Of a stretch of DNA of 64,000 bases, positions 16,015 to 25,657 are shown piece by piece (position 1 is the stretch's first letter; every line of letters begins with the position of its first letter). Below the pieces are notes generated by a model. The model was not told the origin of the DNA and made no database searches. It saw only the letters and a program-made list of their open reading frames with translations. The DNA comes from an uncultured Flavobacteriaceae bacterium (lineage in GTDB: Bacteria > Bacteroidota > Bacteroidia > Flavobacteriales > Flavobacteriaceae), in the NCBI GenBank assembly GCA_947487895.1, contig CANKYF010000017.1:1-64000 (forward strand), read 5' to 3'. A program made the translations under genes and the position numbers.

Positions 16015-18282
16015 TTAACAGGCGTTATAAAAAGTATCAGTACCATTCTTTCTCATATTACTTTTATGTATTTGTGTATTAATTATTTGAAAAAACTCAT
16101 AGTTATCAAAAGGTTTTATGATAATGTCTTTATAACCTATTTCTTCATAATTACTTTTTACTTCTTCTATATCTGCAGCTGTTAAAGCTATAATTGGTAT
16201 GTTATTATCAATCTTATAAATTAGTTCTGTAGCTTCATTACCGTTCATTACAGGCATATTAATATCCATAAGTATTAAATCATACTTATCCTTATTATTA
16301 TAAAATTCTTCTACAGCTTGCTTTCCGTTACTAACAATTGTACAACTGTAATTCTGCTTTTCTAATAAATTCTTAGTAACTATCTGGTTTATTTTATTGT
16401 CTTCAGCAACTAAAATGTGATAATTATTCTGATTAATTAAGCTTCGTTTTAGCGCTTTTCTAACATTTCCATTTTCTTTTTCTTTTTCTACTGCAAAATC
16501 TATTGCGAACCTAAAGATAGACCCTTTTCCTTCTTCACTTTCTACTTCAATCTTACTATTAAAAAGTTCTATTAAATTTTTAGTTATAGCTAACCCTAAC
16601 CCTGTCCCTTTATAATCAAAGTTACTTTCGTCTAATTGAGAAAACACATCAAATATGGTTTTAAATTTATCTTTTGAAATTCCCATACCATTATCTTCTA
16701 CTTCAAAGCCTAAACGTACTTGTTCATTATTTTCATTTAAGTATCTTATTCTTAAATTAATTTCTCCATTAGATGTGAACTTGATACTATTTCCTAATAA
16801 ATTAAAAATGATTTGAGACAATCTCACTTTATCTGTTCTCACATATTTAGGAACTTCTTCATCTATAATAATATTTATGTTATTATTTGTTTCTACTAAC
16901 CTGGATTGAAAAGAATTAACTATATTCTCAAATAGAGACTTAAGATTTACAGAACTATCTTTTAATTTAATTTCTTTAGCCTCAATCTTACCTACTTGTA
17001 AAATATCGTTTATAAGATTTAAAAGGTAATCACCAGAATATTTAAGTGATTTTAAATTTTTCCTATCATCTTTATCTAAATTACTATTCTCTAATAACAT
17101 TGAAGTAATGCCCACAACACCATATAATGGCGTTCTTAATTCATGCGTTACATTAGAAATAAATTTGGACTTTAACTCTGATGTTTTTAAAGCATCATTA
17201 CGAGCAGATTCTAATTCAAAATTCTTAACTTCTAAAACTTTACTAAGCTTTCTCTTGGCAATATAACCATAACCTATGAAAGCTAATGACGCTACTAAAA
17301 GTAATAACATTATAAGTATTCCAAAAGTTACTTTCTTTAAACGATTGGCAATTGCTATTTGCTCTAATTTTGCCTGATTTGCTTCTTTAATATCATTTTT
17401 AAAATCTTCAAGTAAATACTTAGACTTTGCTATTATTTCTTGTTTTAACTTTTCTTCATTTAAAAATTTATTGGTGAATTTGTTAGCCTGTAATAAAGCT
17501 TCATAAGCTTCATTAGCTTCACTTTCAGATTTGGCTAGAGATATTGATAAGTCTTCATATACTTTACTAAGTAATTTGTAGTTATCTTTTTCTTTTCCTT
17601 TTAATAACTCAATAACTTTGTTGTATTTACTTGATGCATTATTGTATAATTGCTTTTTAGCATAGTACAAACCATATATGTAGTAAAAAAGACCTTTAGA
17701 AGAATTATTTCTAGTATTATCTATATACTGCTCTGTTCTTAGCAAGTTAAGAAACGTATTTTCTAAATTCCCTTTATCAAGATTGAGCTTGCATAAATTA
17801 ATTCTGGCACATAAAGCTACATCATTTAAAGCCTCTATATCAGATTTAGTATGGTAATTCTTTTCACTGGAGTGCTTAATAGCTTTCAATAAAAACTGTT
17901 GCCCTTTAGAGTAGTTCAAATTACTATTAAATATCTCTGCCAAACTTAGATATGTATTAGCAATTAACAAATCGTTATTTATCTTCTCAGCCGCATCTAG
18001 AGCATAGCGATAGTATATTTTGGCAGTATCATGATTATCCATTAAAAAATGGATTTTACCAAGGTTATAATTAGAGGTTGCACTACCATAGAAATCACGA
18101 ATAGAATCTGATAACTTTTTTGCCTTTAAAAATCCTTTGAAAGACTCTAAAATACGATGATTATCGTAGTGTTTTAGGGCTGTAGAATTGATTTCATCAA
18201 TTTCTTTTATTATATGTCTATCGCTATTGGCAGATATAATAATAGAAAACGACAAGAAACACAAAAGTAGGATTGTTTTCAT
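16015..18282 (-). CDS. TPR hybrid sensor histidine kinase with receiver domain
   Basis: 755 residues from the ATG at 18282, which opens a clean signal peptide (an upstream ATG at 18324 adds 14 unlike residues). The N-terminal 300 residues carry TPR helices outside the cytoplasm, followed by a membrane segment (G-I-L-I-M-L-L-L-L-V-A-S-L-A-F) and a coiled linker. HisKA has F-I-S-N-V-T-H-E-L-R-T-P-L (phospho-His); the HATPase has D-N-G-M-G-I and G-T-G-L-G-L-A-I; a C-terminal REC domain has L-M-D-I-N-M-P. There is no DNA-binding output, so signalling must pass to another protein. No cognate regulator is adjacent. Confidence 0.92.
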   Translation of the reverse strand: MKTILLLCFLSFSIIISANSDRHIIKEIDEINSTALKHYDNHRILESFKGFLKAKKLSDSIRDFYGSATSNYNLGKIHFLMDNHDTAKIYYRYALDAAEKINNDLLIANTYLSLAEIFNSNLNYSKGQQFLLKAIKHSSEKNYHTKSDIEALNDVALCARINLCKLNLDKGNLENTFLNLLRTEQYIDNTRNNSSKGLFYYIYGLYYAKKQLYNNASSKYNKVIELLKGKEKDNYKLLSKVYEDLSISLAKSESEANEAYEALLQANKFTNKFLNEEKLKQEIIAKSKYLLEDFKNDIKEANQAKLEQIAIANRLKKVTFGILIMLLLLVASLAFIGYGYIAKRKLSKVLEVKNFELESARNDALKTSELKSKFISNVTHELRTPLYGVVGITSMLLENSNLDKDDRKNLKSLKYSGDYLLNLINDILQVGKIEAKEIKLKDSSVNLKSLFENIVNSFQSRLVETNNNINIIIDEEVPKYVRTDKVRLSQIIFNLLGNSIKFTSNGEINLRIRYLNENNEQVRLGFEVEDNGMGISKDKFKTIFDVFSQLDESNFDYKGTGLGLAITKNLIELFNSKIEVESEEGKGSIFRFAIDFAVEKEKENGNVRKALKRSLINQNNYHILVAEDNKINQIVTKNLLEKQNYSCTIVSNGKQAVEEFYNNKDKYDLILMDINMPVMNGNEATELIYKIDNNIPIIALTAADIEEVKSNYEEIGYKDIIIKPFDNYEFFQIINTQIHKSNMRKNGTDTFYNAC

Positions 18283-18408
18283 AGTCTTATTAGTATGATT
18301 TGGTACAATAAAATTAGTTAACATTTATTAACCTAAAAAACACTAATCGACAAAAAACATTATTCAGAGATTAAAAACAAAATGAAGTATCGATGAAAGT
18401 GTAAAAAG

Positions 18409-18696
18409 CTAAAATTTCCGTTTAACGGAGCCCGTAAAATCTTCTAAATCATCTTTTACTTTCTCAATTTCTTTTTTTACATCTTTAGTGATAGAAGTAT
18501 CAATTCCATGGTCTTCAGCACTCTTTGTTATTTCATGCTTAATATCGTTAGTAGCATCTTTGAGTGTACGCATACCTTTGCCCAAGCCTCGTGCTATTTC
18601 TGGTAGCTTATCAGCTCCAAAAACCATCACCACAACTAATAGTATAACTACTATTTCTGGACCACTAATAAATAAAAATGTAGGTTGTAAAATCAC
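18409..18696 (-). CDS. tatA: Twin-arginine translocase subunit TatA/TatE
   Basis: 95 residues. One N-terminal membrane helix (I-S-G-P-E-I-V-V-I-L-L-V-V-V-M-V-F-G), the F-G-A-D-K-L-P-E-I-A-R-G-L-G-K-G hinge and amphipathic helix, then a charged coiled tail. It forms the pore of the Tat system for folded proteins. The start is a GTG at 18696. A TAnnTTTG box ends only 4 bp upstream, which implies an almost leaderless transcript. TatC is not in the window. Confidence 0.9.
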   Translation of the reverse strand: MILQPTFLFISGPEIVVILLVVVMVFGADKLPEIARGLGKGMRTLKDATNDIKHEITKSAEDHGIDTSITKDVKKEIEKVKDDLEDFTGSVKRKF

Positions 18697-18700
18697 AGAA

Positions 18701-18708
18701 CAAATATA
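18701..18708 (-). promoter_or_regulatory. -7 box very close to the tatA start
   Basis: On the minus strand the bases read tatatttg, matching TAnnTTTG, with 4 bp between the box and the GTG start of tatA. Confidence 0.4.
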
Positions 18709-18781
18709 GTGAGTGTTTGGTAGAATAAAAAAAAGCCAACTTAAAAAGTCGACTTTATTTTACAATACGTTATTTGTAGGG

Positions 18782-21094
18782 TTAACCCTTTATTTTATTT
18801 TTAAAATTGTCAAATTCACTTTCCTTAACTTCTTTAGGCCAAGAATTATTTGTAGTATCTACATCTGCAGTTTCTAAATTTGGGTCTATCACAATATTTA
18901 TTATCTCTTTATCTGAAGCAATAGCTTTAGTCACTTCATTATCATTAAGTCTCCATATTTGCGCAGGATATTCTTCAATTTTCTTTGTGTTATCTGCATA
19001 CGTATATTCTACAATAATTGGCATTACCAAACCTCCTGGCTTTTCAAAAGTAATATTATAAAAATACTTAGGAGATTTTATACCTTTTTGTTCTTCTGGA
19101 GTAAAGTTATCCATTATATACTCTTTAAGAGGTTTAGAATTATCTAATAAAGAAGATTTTTTCATTTCTGATTTGAAATCTTCACTTCCTTCTTCAACTA
19201 AATATACTAAAGGAGGTAAATCTTTTAATTTCATCCCTCTTTCTTCAGCTAAATCTTTTACGAACCTATTAGGTTTAGACGATACGTAAAATTTCTTAAC
19301 ATCTTTTACTGCAATATCTACCCAATCTGTAGTATAGAACCAGCCTCTCCAATACCAATCTAAATCAAAGGCAGAAGCATCTTCCATAGTTCTAAAGAAA
19401 TCTTCTGGTGTTGGGTGTTTAAACATCCAACGTCTTGAATATTCTTTAAACGCATAATCAAACAAATCACGCCCCATTACTGTTTCTCTTAAAATATTGA
19501 GTGCCGTAGCAGGTTTTCCATAGGCATTATTTCCAAATTGATAGGTATTAAGACCTTTAGTCATAATTGGTGCTATGAAATCTTGATTTCCGCTCATATA
19601 ATTAACAATTTTAGCTGCTGGACCACGTCGTGAGGGGTATGCCTCATCACCTGAAGACAATGCATCTGGGTGTTTTTCAGCAAAATCTTGCTCTGCTACA
19701 TATTGAACAAAGGTATTTAGACCTTCATCCATCCAAGTCCATTGGCGTTCATCACTATTCACAATCATTGGGAAAAAATTATGACCTACTTCATGAATAA
19801 TTACACTCATCATTCCATACTTAGTTCTATCGTTGTATGTACCATCTTCTTTTGGTCTCCCATAATTCCAACAAATCATTGGATATTCCATACCTTGCCT
19901 TCTAGCATGTACAGAAATAGCTTTGTGATATGGATAATCGAATGTCATTCGTGAGTAGCTTTCTAAAGTACTTGCAACTGCTTTTGTAGACCAATCTTCC
20001 CATAGTGGGTTTCCTTCTTTAGGGTACATAGATACTGCCATAACATCTTTGTTTCCAATTTTAACCGCCATCATATCCCAAATAAATTTTCTTGATGTAG
20101 CAAATCCAAAATCACGAACATTTTTTGCTCTTAATTTCCAAGTTTTAGTTTTTTCAGAAAACCCTTTTTCGGCAGCTTCAGCTTCTTCTTGAGTGACAAT
20201 TAATACAGGTTTATCATAAGATTGCTTAGCAGCCTCATAACGTTTCATCATTTCTTTAGTATAAACCTCTTTACGGTTTATGAGAACCCCAGTTCCATCT
20301 AACATGTGATCTGCTGGTACTGTGATATCTACATCAAAATCACCAAATGGTAAAGCAAATTCATCACGTCCCCAAAACTGAGAATTTTGCCACCCTTCAA
20401 CATCACTATATACAGCCATTCTAGGATAAAACTGAGCAATTACATATAATTTGTTATTATCCTTTTCAAAATATTCATATCCAGAACGACCTCCTTCATC
20501 TATATAGTTATTTATGTTATACCACCATTTAATCGAAAATGAAAATTTATCACCAGTTACCATAGGTTTTGGTAACTCAATACGCATCATAGTTCTATTG
20601 ATCATATGTGGCAAAGCTTTTCCGTTTGCATCTGTTACCTGTTCAATATTAAAACCTCTTTCTAAAGATGTTTTTAAGAATTTTTTAGTAAACTCTTCTG
20701 GACGCATTACTGGTTGTACTCCACTATTTTCAATTAATGGAGATTTAGAATCTTTAGCTCTTTGGTTTTGATCTAGCTGTACCCAAAGGTATTTTAATTC
20801 ATCTGGAGAATTGTTAGTATATGTAATAGTTTCAAAACCTGAAATTTTAGTGTTTTTATCATCTAACACTAAGTTCATTTTGTAATCTGCCTGCTGTTGG
20901 TAATATGCTGTTCCTGGTGCTCCAGAAGCTGCTCTATACATATTAGGAGATGAAAATTCATCGTATAATTGTTTAAACTTGTTATTATTTACATGACCAG
21001 TTTTAACTTCCTTCTCTTCTTGATTTTGAGCAAAAACCCCTACAGATAAAAATGTTACAGATAGTAGGTAATACTTCAGTTTTTTCATTTTCAA
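18782..21094 (-). CDS. M1-family zinc metallopeptidase
   Basis: 770 residues. The signal peptide ends near residue 22 (V-G-V-F-A-Q-N), so periplasmic or surface. The gluzincin motif H-E-V-G-H-N-F-F followed by 18 residues and W-M-D-E-G gives the Zn ligands and catalytic Glu of M1 aminopeptidases. The N-terminal beta domain and the G-M-E-Y-P-M-I-C-W exopeptidase region (G-M-E-N-like) are present. Length fits the flavobacterial M1 group. Single-gene unit. Confidence 0.92.
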   Translation of the reverse strand: MKMKKLKYYLLSVTFLSVGVFAQNQEEKEVKTGHVNNNKFKQLYDEFSSPNMYRAASGAPGTAYYQQQADYKMNLVLDDKNTKISGFETITYTNNSPDELKYLWVQLDQNQRAKDSKSPLIENSGVQPVMRPEEFTKKFLKTSLERGFNIEQVTDANGKALPHMINRTMMRIELPKPMVTGDKFSFSIKWWYNINNYIDEGGRSGYEYFEKDNNKLYVIAQFYPRMAVYSDVEGWQNSQFWGRDEFALPFGDFDVDITVPADHMLDGTGVLINRKEVYTKEMMKRYEAAKQSYDKPVLIVTQEEAEAAEKGFSEKTKTWKLRAKNVRDFGFATSRKFIWDMMAVKIGNKDVMAVSMYPKEGNPLWEDWSTKAVASTLESYSRMTFDYPYHKAISVHARRQGMEYPMICWNYGRPKEDGTYNDRTKYGMMSVIIHEVGHNFFPMIVNSDERQWTWMDEGLNTFVQYVAEQDFAEKHPDALSSGDEAYPSRRGPAAKIVNYMSGNQDFIAPIMTKGLNTYQFGNNAYGKPATALNILRETVMGRDLFDYAFKEYSRRWMFKHPTPEDFFRTMEDASAFDLDWYWRGWFYTTDWVDIAVKDVKKFYVSSKPNRFVKDLAEERGMKLKDLPPLVYLVEEGSEDFKSEMKKSSLLDNSKPLKEYIMDNFTPEEQKGIKSPKYFYNITFEKPGGLVMPIIVEYTYADNTKKIEEYPAQIWRLNDNEVTKAIASDKEIINIVIDPNLETADVDTTNNSWPKEVKESEFDNFKNKIKG

Positions 21095-21197
21095 ATTTTA
21101 TTTTTATTTAATATTACATTACTGTTTATAACCTCAAACAGTGTTTCTAATAAGAAACTGAACGAAAATAAGTATTTTAAGATGACTTTAACGTATT

Positions 21198-21701
21198 TTA
21201 ATTAAAATTTAACACCGCTTTATTATTTTGAGAAGTTAGCATAAAGCTTTTCTGTTTTGCGTTAATTTTTGTCTTAATAATGTTCTGTTGATCATCAAAC
21301 ATATCGAATAATACCTTGTTAGATATTTCAATAGAATTGATGTTTTTAATCCCCTCTATTTCTAAATAACATTTAACAAGTTCTAAATCATACTTTTTGC
21401 CAATAAAATTAAGTTTAGCTTGTTCTCCGTTAATCTTAATGGTGAGCTTATCTGCTAAGTATTTTTCTATATACATATTTGTATTTGCCAATTCTTCACC
21501 TTCATCTAGAACGATGGTGTCATCATAACGTTCTTTAAGTAAGTTTTCAAAATCATCAATAAATATCCTAGTTATTATTTGTAAAGATTGCTTTTCTTGA
21601 ACATAATCTACTTGTGTTACACTAATGTAATATTTATGAAAACTGTTAAACGCAAATAGTGGTAATAGTAATAAGAGAATATATAATTTTGAAAACTTCA
21701 T
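21198..21701 (-). CDS. DUF6702-like exported protein
   Basis: 167 residues. N-terminal signal peptide; the mature part begins H-K-Y-Y-I-S-V-T-Q-V-D-Y, followed by R-I-F-I-D-D-F-E, a pattern I associate with the DUF6702 family of Bacteroidota periplasmic proteins. Function unknown. In other genomes as I recall it, this family sits beside M1 peptidase and carboxypeptidase-regulatory-like genes, as here (104 bp upstream of the M1 gene in transcription order). Confidence 0.8.
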   Translation of the reverse strand: MKFSKLYILLLLLPLFAFNSFHKYYISVTQVDYVQEKQSLQIITRIFIDDFENLLKERYDDTIVLDEGEELANTNMYIEKYLADKLTIKINGEQAKLNFIGKKYDLELVKCYLEIEGIKNINSIEISNKVLFDMFDDQQNIIKTKINAKQKSFMLTSQNNKAVLNFN

Positions 21702-21758
21702 GTATATTTTTTTGCTAATGTAATTATAAATGTGATTTCAAAAAGTATTCCAGAATTA

Positions 21759-22556
21759 TTAATCTTTTTTAGATTGTTGGTTTTCTTTGTACTTAATAAG
21801 CATTTCTTGCAAGTAGAAATAAATTTCTAAATCTGATTTTCCAACACAACGCTTTTCAAAATTAGGGTCTTCTTCACAGAAATAGAAAAAATCTGTTCTT
21901 AAATCTTCCTCTAAATGATGATTTTCAAAAAATTCAACTGAAAAATCATTCTTAATTCTTCTTATCAAATCTTTTTTCTTTTCGATTCTCACTCGTTCCT
22001 TGAGCATTTTAGTTCTCCCTGAGATACCATTTAGTATTGGATTTAAGGGTACTCCGCCACCAAGTAAACCTAATAACATTTGTGGTTTAAACTGTCCTGC
22101 TTCACTTAAGCGTCTTTCACTTTGAGTTGCAATTTTTCCTGTGTAACCAGGAATACCAACATCATAAAAATTAATAGGGGCATTTTGATCTGCATTTTCA
22201 ATATCAGATAGTAAATCTCCTGTAAGCACTTTGCCTACCACAACTTCTTCTAATTCATTAATCTGCTCATCGAGATTTACAATCATGGTTTTAGAAACTA
22301 AAGTGCCCTTGGAGACAATGATACTTTTTACACCATGCTGAATGGAAGAAAATTGTAGTGTATCATTTACTTTTGCTGTAATATTAAAAACACCTTTAAT
22401 ATTAGTTACTGTAAAAACTTTTGCTGTTTTATTAATTACATGAATATTTTCAACATCGGTCTTACTTATTACCCTACCTGAAATATTTACAGTTTGAGAA
22501 AATACTACACTAGAAAAAAACAAAAAAAGTAAAAAATAGTGACTAGTTTTTATCAT
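21759..22556 (-). CDS. Carboxypeptidase-regulatory-like domain protein (second of a pair)
   Basis: 265 residues. A signal peptide ends F-S-Q-T. Residues about 24-105 form a CarboxypepD_reg-like beta-sandwich (V-N-I-S-G-R-V-I-S-K-T-D, then F-N-I-T-A-K-V-N-D-T-L-Q-F-S-S). A charged helical C-terminal part is unique. This fold is the N-terminal domain of many TonB-dependent receptors, but no barrel follows here. Its start overlaps the end of the upstream paralogue by 14 bp, so they are translationally coupled. Role unknown, envelope-associated. Confidence 0.8.
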   Translation of the reverse strand: MIKTSHYFLLFLFFSSVVFSQTVNISGRVISKTDVENIHVINKTAKVFTVTNIKGVFNITAKVNDTLQFSSIQHGVKSIIVSKGTLVSKTMIVNLDEQINELEEVVVGKVLTGDLLSDIENADQNAPINFYDVGIPGYTGKIATQSERRLSEAGQFKPQMLLGLLGGGVPLNPILNGISGRTKMLKERVRIEKKKDLIRRIKNDFSVEFFENHHLEEDLRTDFFYFCEEDPNFEKRCVGKSDLEIYFYLQEMLIKYKENQQSKKD

Positions 22557-23346
22557 TTACGGTTTTTAAAAACTGTTTACTTTTTTCATATAAAAATTGT
22601 AAACATTTAATTTCATTTCCCTTTTTAAGTAACTCTTTATCTAAATTTTGTGTATCTACATAAGCTACAAAATCACTCACCTGATCTAAAGGGATTTCAA
22701 ACATTTCACTAATATATTCATGAGAATAAACATCTACTAATTCTATAGGTTTTTCAACAGATATGTATTCTGGTTTCTTATATTTTTTGTCTTTTGCTCC
22801 AAAAATTAACTTAGATATTTTCTTTAAATCAAAACCGTTATATAATTCACCATTATTTGTTACAGATTTAAAATCATTTTGTACTACTCCAGCATCAAAT
22901 GCTTTGTCATCTATGTATTCAAAGTCTACATTCATATTTCCCATATCTAAAATAATTGGTTTTAAATAAGCTACATTTTCAATGTCTTTAGAAATATTTC
23001 CTGTTAATCCAGATGATAATAAAACAGCATCTAACTTATGTATTTGCTCTACCAAATGAATTTTTAATTTTCTTGATTTTACAACTTCGTTTGTAACCGT
23101 AATTGAAATAGGATTAAACTGAAGTGCAGAAATTTGAATGATATCATTGGCAGCTACGGATAGTATAAATTCCCCTTTTTCATCTGTTATTGTGCCTTGA
23201 TTTGAAGATGTATTAAAAACAGTTACGCTTTCAACATCATTAGATACGGCATGTATTTTTCCTCGTACCTCAACTCTTTTGATAGTTTGAGCTTTAATAC
23301 TTGAAATTACTATTAAAAAAAATGAAAAAAACAGATAACGTTTCAT
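22543..23346 (-). CDS. Carboxypeptidase-regulatory-like domain protein (first of a pair)
   Basis: 267 residues from the ATG at 23346 (a second ATG two codons upstream is possible). Signal peptide to about 20. A CarboxypepD_reg-like domain (V-E-V-R-G-K-I-H-A-V-S-N-D, I-T-D-E-K-G-E-F-I-L-S) has the same layout as the following gene: domain, an S-G-L-T-G-N or V-L-T-G-D motif, and a helical tail. Sequence has diverged strongly between the pair. First gene of the unit that runs on towards 21198. A pair of periplasmic proteins acting together is inference. Confidence 0.8.
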   Translation of the reverse strand: MKRYLFFSFFLIVISSIKAQTIKRVEVRGKIHAVSNDVESVTVFNTSSNQGTITDEKGEFILSVAANDIIQISALQFNPISITVTNEVVKSRKLKIHLVEQIHKLDAVLLSSGLTGNISKDIENVAYLKPIILDMGNMNVDFEYIDDKAFDAGVVQNDFKSVTNNGELYNGFDLKKISKLIFGAKDKKYKKPEYISVEKPIELVDVYSHEYISEMFEIPLDQVSDFVAYVDTQNLDKELLKKGNEIKCLQFLYEKSKQFLKTVNDKN

Positions 23347-23460
23347 AGGCACTATTTAAAAATTAAAGTTCGGTTTTAAAATCTTAATTTAATTGAAATA
23401 ACTATTTAAACTTTTGTTAAAACATTCATTTGGTTAATTTTACTTTATAAACAACTACGA

Positions 23461-24168
23461 ATGAAAAACATACTTATTGTTAGTACTTCCACCGTTCATG
23501 GAAGCGAATATTTAGAATATATTTTAAATGAATTGACCAATTTCTTTAAAGATACTGAAGAAATTTTATTTATACCCTATGCTAGACCAAGTGGTATATC
23601 TTATGATGCATATACCCAAATAGCGAGACAAGCGTTTTCTAAAATTAATATTAAAGTAAAGGGAATGCATACTTATGAAAACCCAATTGAAGCTATAAAT
23701 AATGCAAAAGGTATTTTTGTGGGAGGTGGCAATACATTTGTGTTAACACACATGCTTTATAAATTAAATTTAATGACGCAATTAAATAATGCTGTAAATA
23801 AAGGAACTCCCTATCTAGGTACCAGTGCTGGAAGCAATATTTGCGGACTTACTATTAAAACCACCAACGATATGCCTATTGTATATCCACCTAGTTTTGA
23901 AGCATTAAAATTAGTACCATTCAATATTAATCCGCATTATCTAGACCCCAACACAAATAGCACTCATATGGGTGAAACTAGAGAAACTAGAATAAAAGAA
24001 TTTCATAATTTTAATACACAACCTGTTATTGGATTGAGAGAAGGAAGCTGGTTACACGTTAAAAACGATTCTATTATTTTGAAAGGAACTCTAACTGCTC
24101 GTGTTTTTGAGGCCAGAAAAAAACCTTATGAAATTGAATCTGGTACAGAATTAAATGCTTTAAAATAA
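23461..24168 (+). CDS. pepE: Dipeptidase E (alpha-aspartyl dipeptidase)
   Basis: 235 residues, cytoplasmic, peptidase family S51. The nucleophile elbow is G-T-S-A-G-S-N (Ser about 122); G-I-F-V-G-G-G-N-T-F-V-L precedes it; I-N-P-H-Y-L-D supplies the expected His. It hydrolyses N-terminal Asp dipeptides. Length matches the family. Ends at a hairpin terminator next to tRNA-Gly. Confidence 0.93.
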   Translation: MKNILIVSTSTVHGSEYLEYILNELTNFFKDTEEILFIPYARPSGISYDAYTQIARQAFSKINIKVKGMHTYENPIEAINNAKGIFVGGGNTFVLTHMLYKLNLMTQLNNAVNKGTPYLGTSAGSNICGLTIKTTNDMPIVYPPSFEALKLVPFNINPHYLDPNTNSTHMGETRETRIKEFHNFNTQPVIGLREGSWLHVKNDSIILKGTLTARVFEARKKPYEIESGTELNALK

Positions 24169-24169
24169 A

Positions 24170-24197
24170 AAAGACCTCACTATTTTGTGAGGTCTTT
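24170..24197. terminator. Terminator between pepE and tRNA-Gly
   Basis: The perfect 11-bp stem aaagacctcac/gtgaggtcttt has a 6-base loop. The A and T flanks allow it to end both pepE and the convergent tRNA. Confidence 0.85.
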
Positions 24198-24198
24198 G

Positions 24199-24271
24199 AG
24201 CGGGAGACCAGGTTCGAACTGGCGACATTCAGCTTGGAAGGCTGACGCTCTACCAACTGAGCTACTCCCGC
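24199..24271 (-). tRNA. tRNA-Gly (anticodon TCC)
   Basis: 73 nt. The acceptor stem gcgggag/ctcccgc, D-arm gctcagttggtagagc, anticodon loop ccttccaag with TCC, and T-arm ccagttcgaacctgg are all intact. CCA is not encoded. The GNAT gene lies 44 bp upstream of the tRNA 5' end on the same strand. Confidence 0.95.
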
Positions 24272-24314
24272 CTTTTAGCGGTTGCAAATATAAAACCTAT
24301 TTCCATATCTGCAA

Positions 24315-24746
24315 CTATTTTTTTAGCTTTTTTAAAAAATGAAATCCCAAAATGTCAAAACCTTCATTGTAATAAAACCTATGAGAAGCGGTGTTTGAGA
24401 CATAAGTATTAAGTTCAATTGTTTCATAACCTTTGTTTATCAAATAGTTATATATCCAAGTAAAAAATTGTTTCCCTAAACCTTGTCCTCTATAGTTTTC
24501 ATCAATAAAAACATGATCTGATTCCACACTTTTACCAGAATAATGTCTTGTACAAAACCACAGCCCTGTTACTCCTATTAATTTTTCATCATCATAAATT
24601 ACAGCGCACTCATAATTTTGCATAACCATTTCAGAAAAACGCTGTTTTAAAGTAAGTTCATCTATTTTACCATTGTTTAACTTATAAACTAGTGGCACAA
24701 CTTCTTCAATTTTATCTTTTTCTAAAATTTTAAACGTTATTGACAT
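24315..24746 (-). CDS. GNAT-family N-acetyltransferase
   Basis: 143 residues from the third of three consecutive in-frame ATGs (24752, 24749, 24746); a longer ATG start at 24779 is less family-like. The acetyl-CoA loop Y-R-G-Q-G-L-G-K-Q-F-F and the later N-x-A-S-H-R-F-Y-x-x-x-G-F motif are standard. Substrate unknown. Confidence 0.85.
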   Translation of the reverse strand: MSITFKILEKDKIEEVVPLVYKLNNGKIDELTLKQRFSEMVMQNYECAVIYDDEKLIGVTGLWFCTRHYSGKSVESDHVFIDENYRGQGLGKQFFTWIYNYLINKGYETIELNTYVSNTASHRFYYNEGFDILGFHFLKKLKK

Positions 24747-24883
24747 CATCATTAATTTGTAAAGGCAATTTAACAACAAAAGTAAGTGACTTTAACTAAA
24801 AATTGGGTCTAAGATATACTAACAATCAAATTTTACTGTAACAATTACTTTATTTTGTAAATTGAACTCTAATTTATTCAATC

Positions 24884-25654
24884 ATGAGAGGAAGAAATCT
24901 AAAATTCAGACTGTTAATTGGTGTTGCCATTGCTGCTTTTTTCTTTATTAAAAAATGTAATCAGCAAGAAGAAAACCCATACACTCATAGAATGCAAACC
25001 ATATCTATGACAACAGATCAAGAAGTGCAAATGGGTTTGCAAAACCGAGATCCGATGGCTCAACAACATGGTGGTTTACATCCCAATAATCAATATCAGG
25101 CTCTTGTTGATAATGTAGGAAGTAAACTAATTAACAGTAGTATGGCAAAAGGTTCTTCCTATAGGTATGAATTTCATTTATTAAATGACGATAGAACAAT
25201 AAATGCTTTTGCGCTACCTGGTGGGCAAATTTTTATAACTTATGCTCTATTTTCAAAATTAAAAAATGAAGACCAATTGGCTGGTGTTCTTGGGCATGAA
25301 ATAGGTCATGTTTTGGGTAGGCATAGTGCAGAGCGTATTGCGGAAAGTGAATTTTGGCAAGGTTTAGCTACTGCTGGTTCAGTGGGAGCAGATATGGGGG
25401 GATTAATTGGAGGCATTGGTCAGCAAAAATTATTGACTAATGGTAGAGATGATGAGTTAGAAAGTGATGATTTAGGTGTAAAATTTATGATTGATGCGGG
25501 TTATAACCCTGAAGAAATGATTGGCGTTATGCAAATATTAAAAGCTGCTGCTGGTCCAAATAGAGTGCCAGAATTTCAAAGCACACATCCAGATCCGGAC
25601 AACAGAATTGAAAAAATTAAAGAAGCTATTAGAAAACATAACAATCTACAATAA
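24884..25654 (+). CDS. M48-family metallopeptidase
   Basis: 256 residues. One N-terminal hydrophobic segment (L-L-I-G-V-A-I-A-A-F-F-F) followed by K-K-C, so either a signal anchor or an atypical lipoprotein. The zinc motif G-H-E-I-G-H-V-L-G-R-H is at about 139-149, with D-E-L-E-S-D-D-L-G giving the third ligand. Typical of BepA/LoiP-like periplasmic M48 proteases involved in outer-membrane quality control; the specific role here is inferred. Confidence 0.9.
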   Translation: MRGRNLKFRLLIGVAIAAFFFIKKCNQQEENPYTHRMQTISMTTDQEVQMGLQNRDPMAQQHGGLHPNNQYQALVDNVGSKLINSSMAKGSSYRYEFHLLNDDRTINAFALPGGQIFITYALFSKLKNEDQLAGVLGHEIGHVLGRHSAERIAESEFWQGLATAGSVGADMGGLIGGIGQQKLLTNGRDDELESDDLGVKFMIDAGYNPEEMIGVMQILKAAAGPNRVPEFQSTHPDPDNRIEKIKEAIRKHNNLQ

Positions 25655-25657
25655 CAC

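Noticed and set aside
24199-24271. tRNA-Gly as an integration site
   Set aside because: No integrase gene or duplicated tRNA 3' end is nearby, and both flanks look like core genes.
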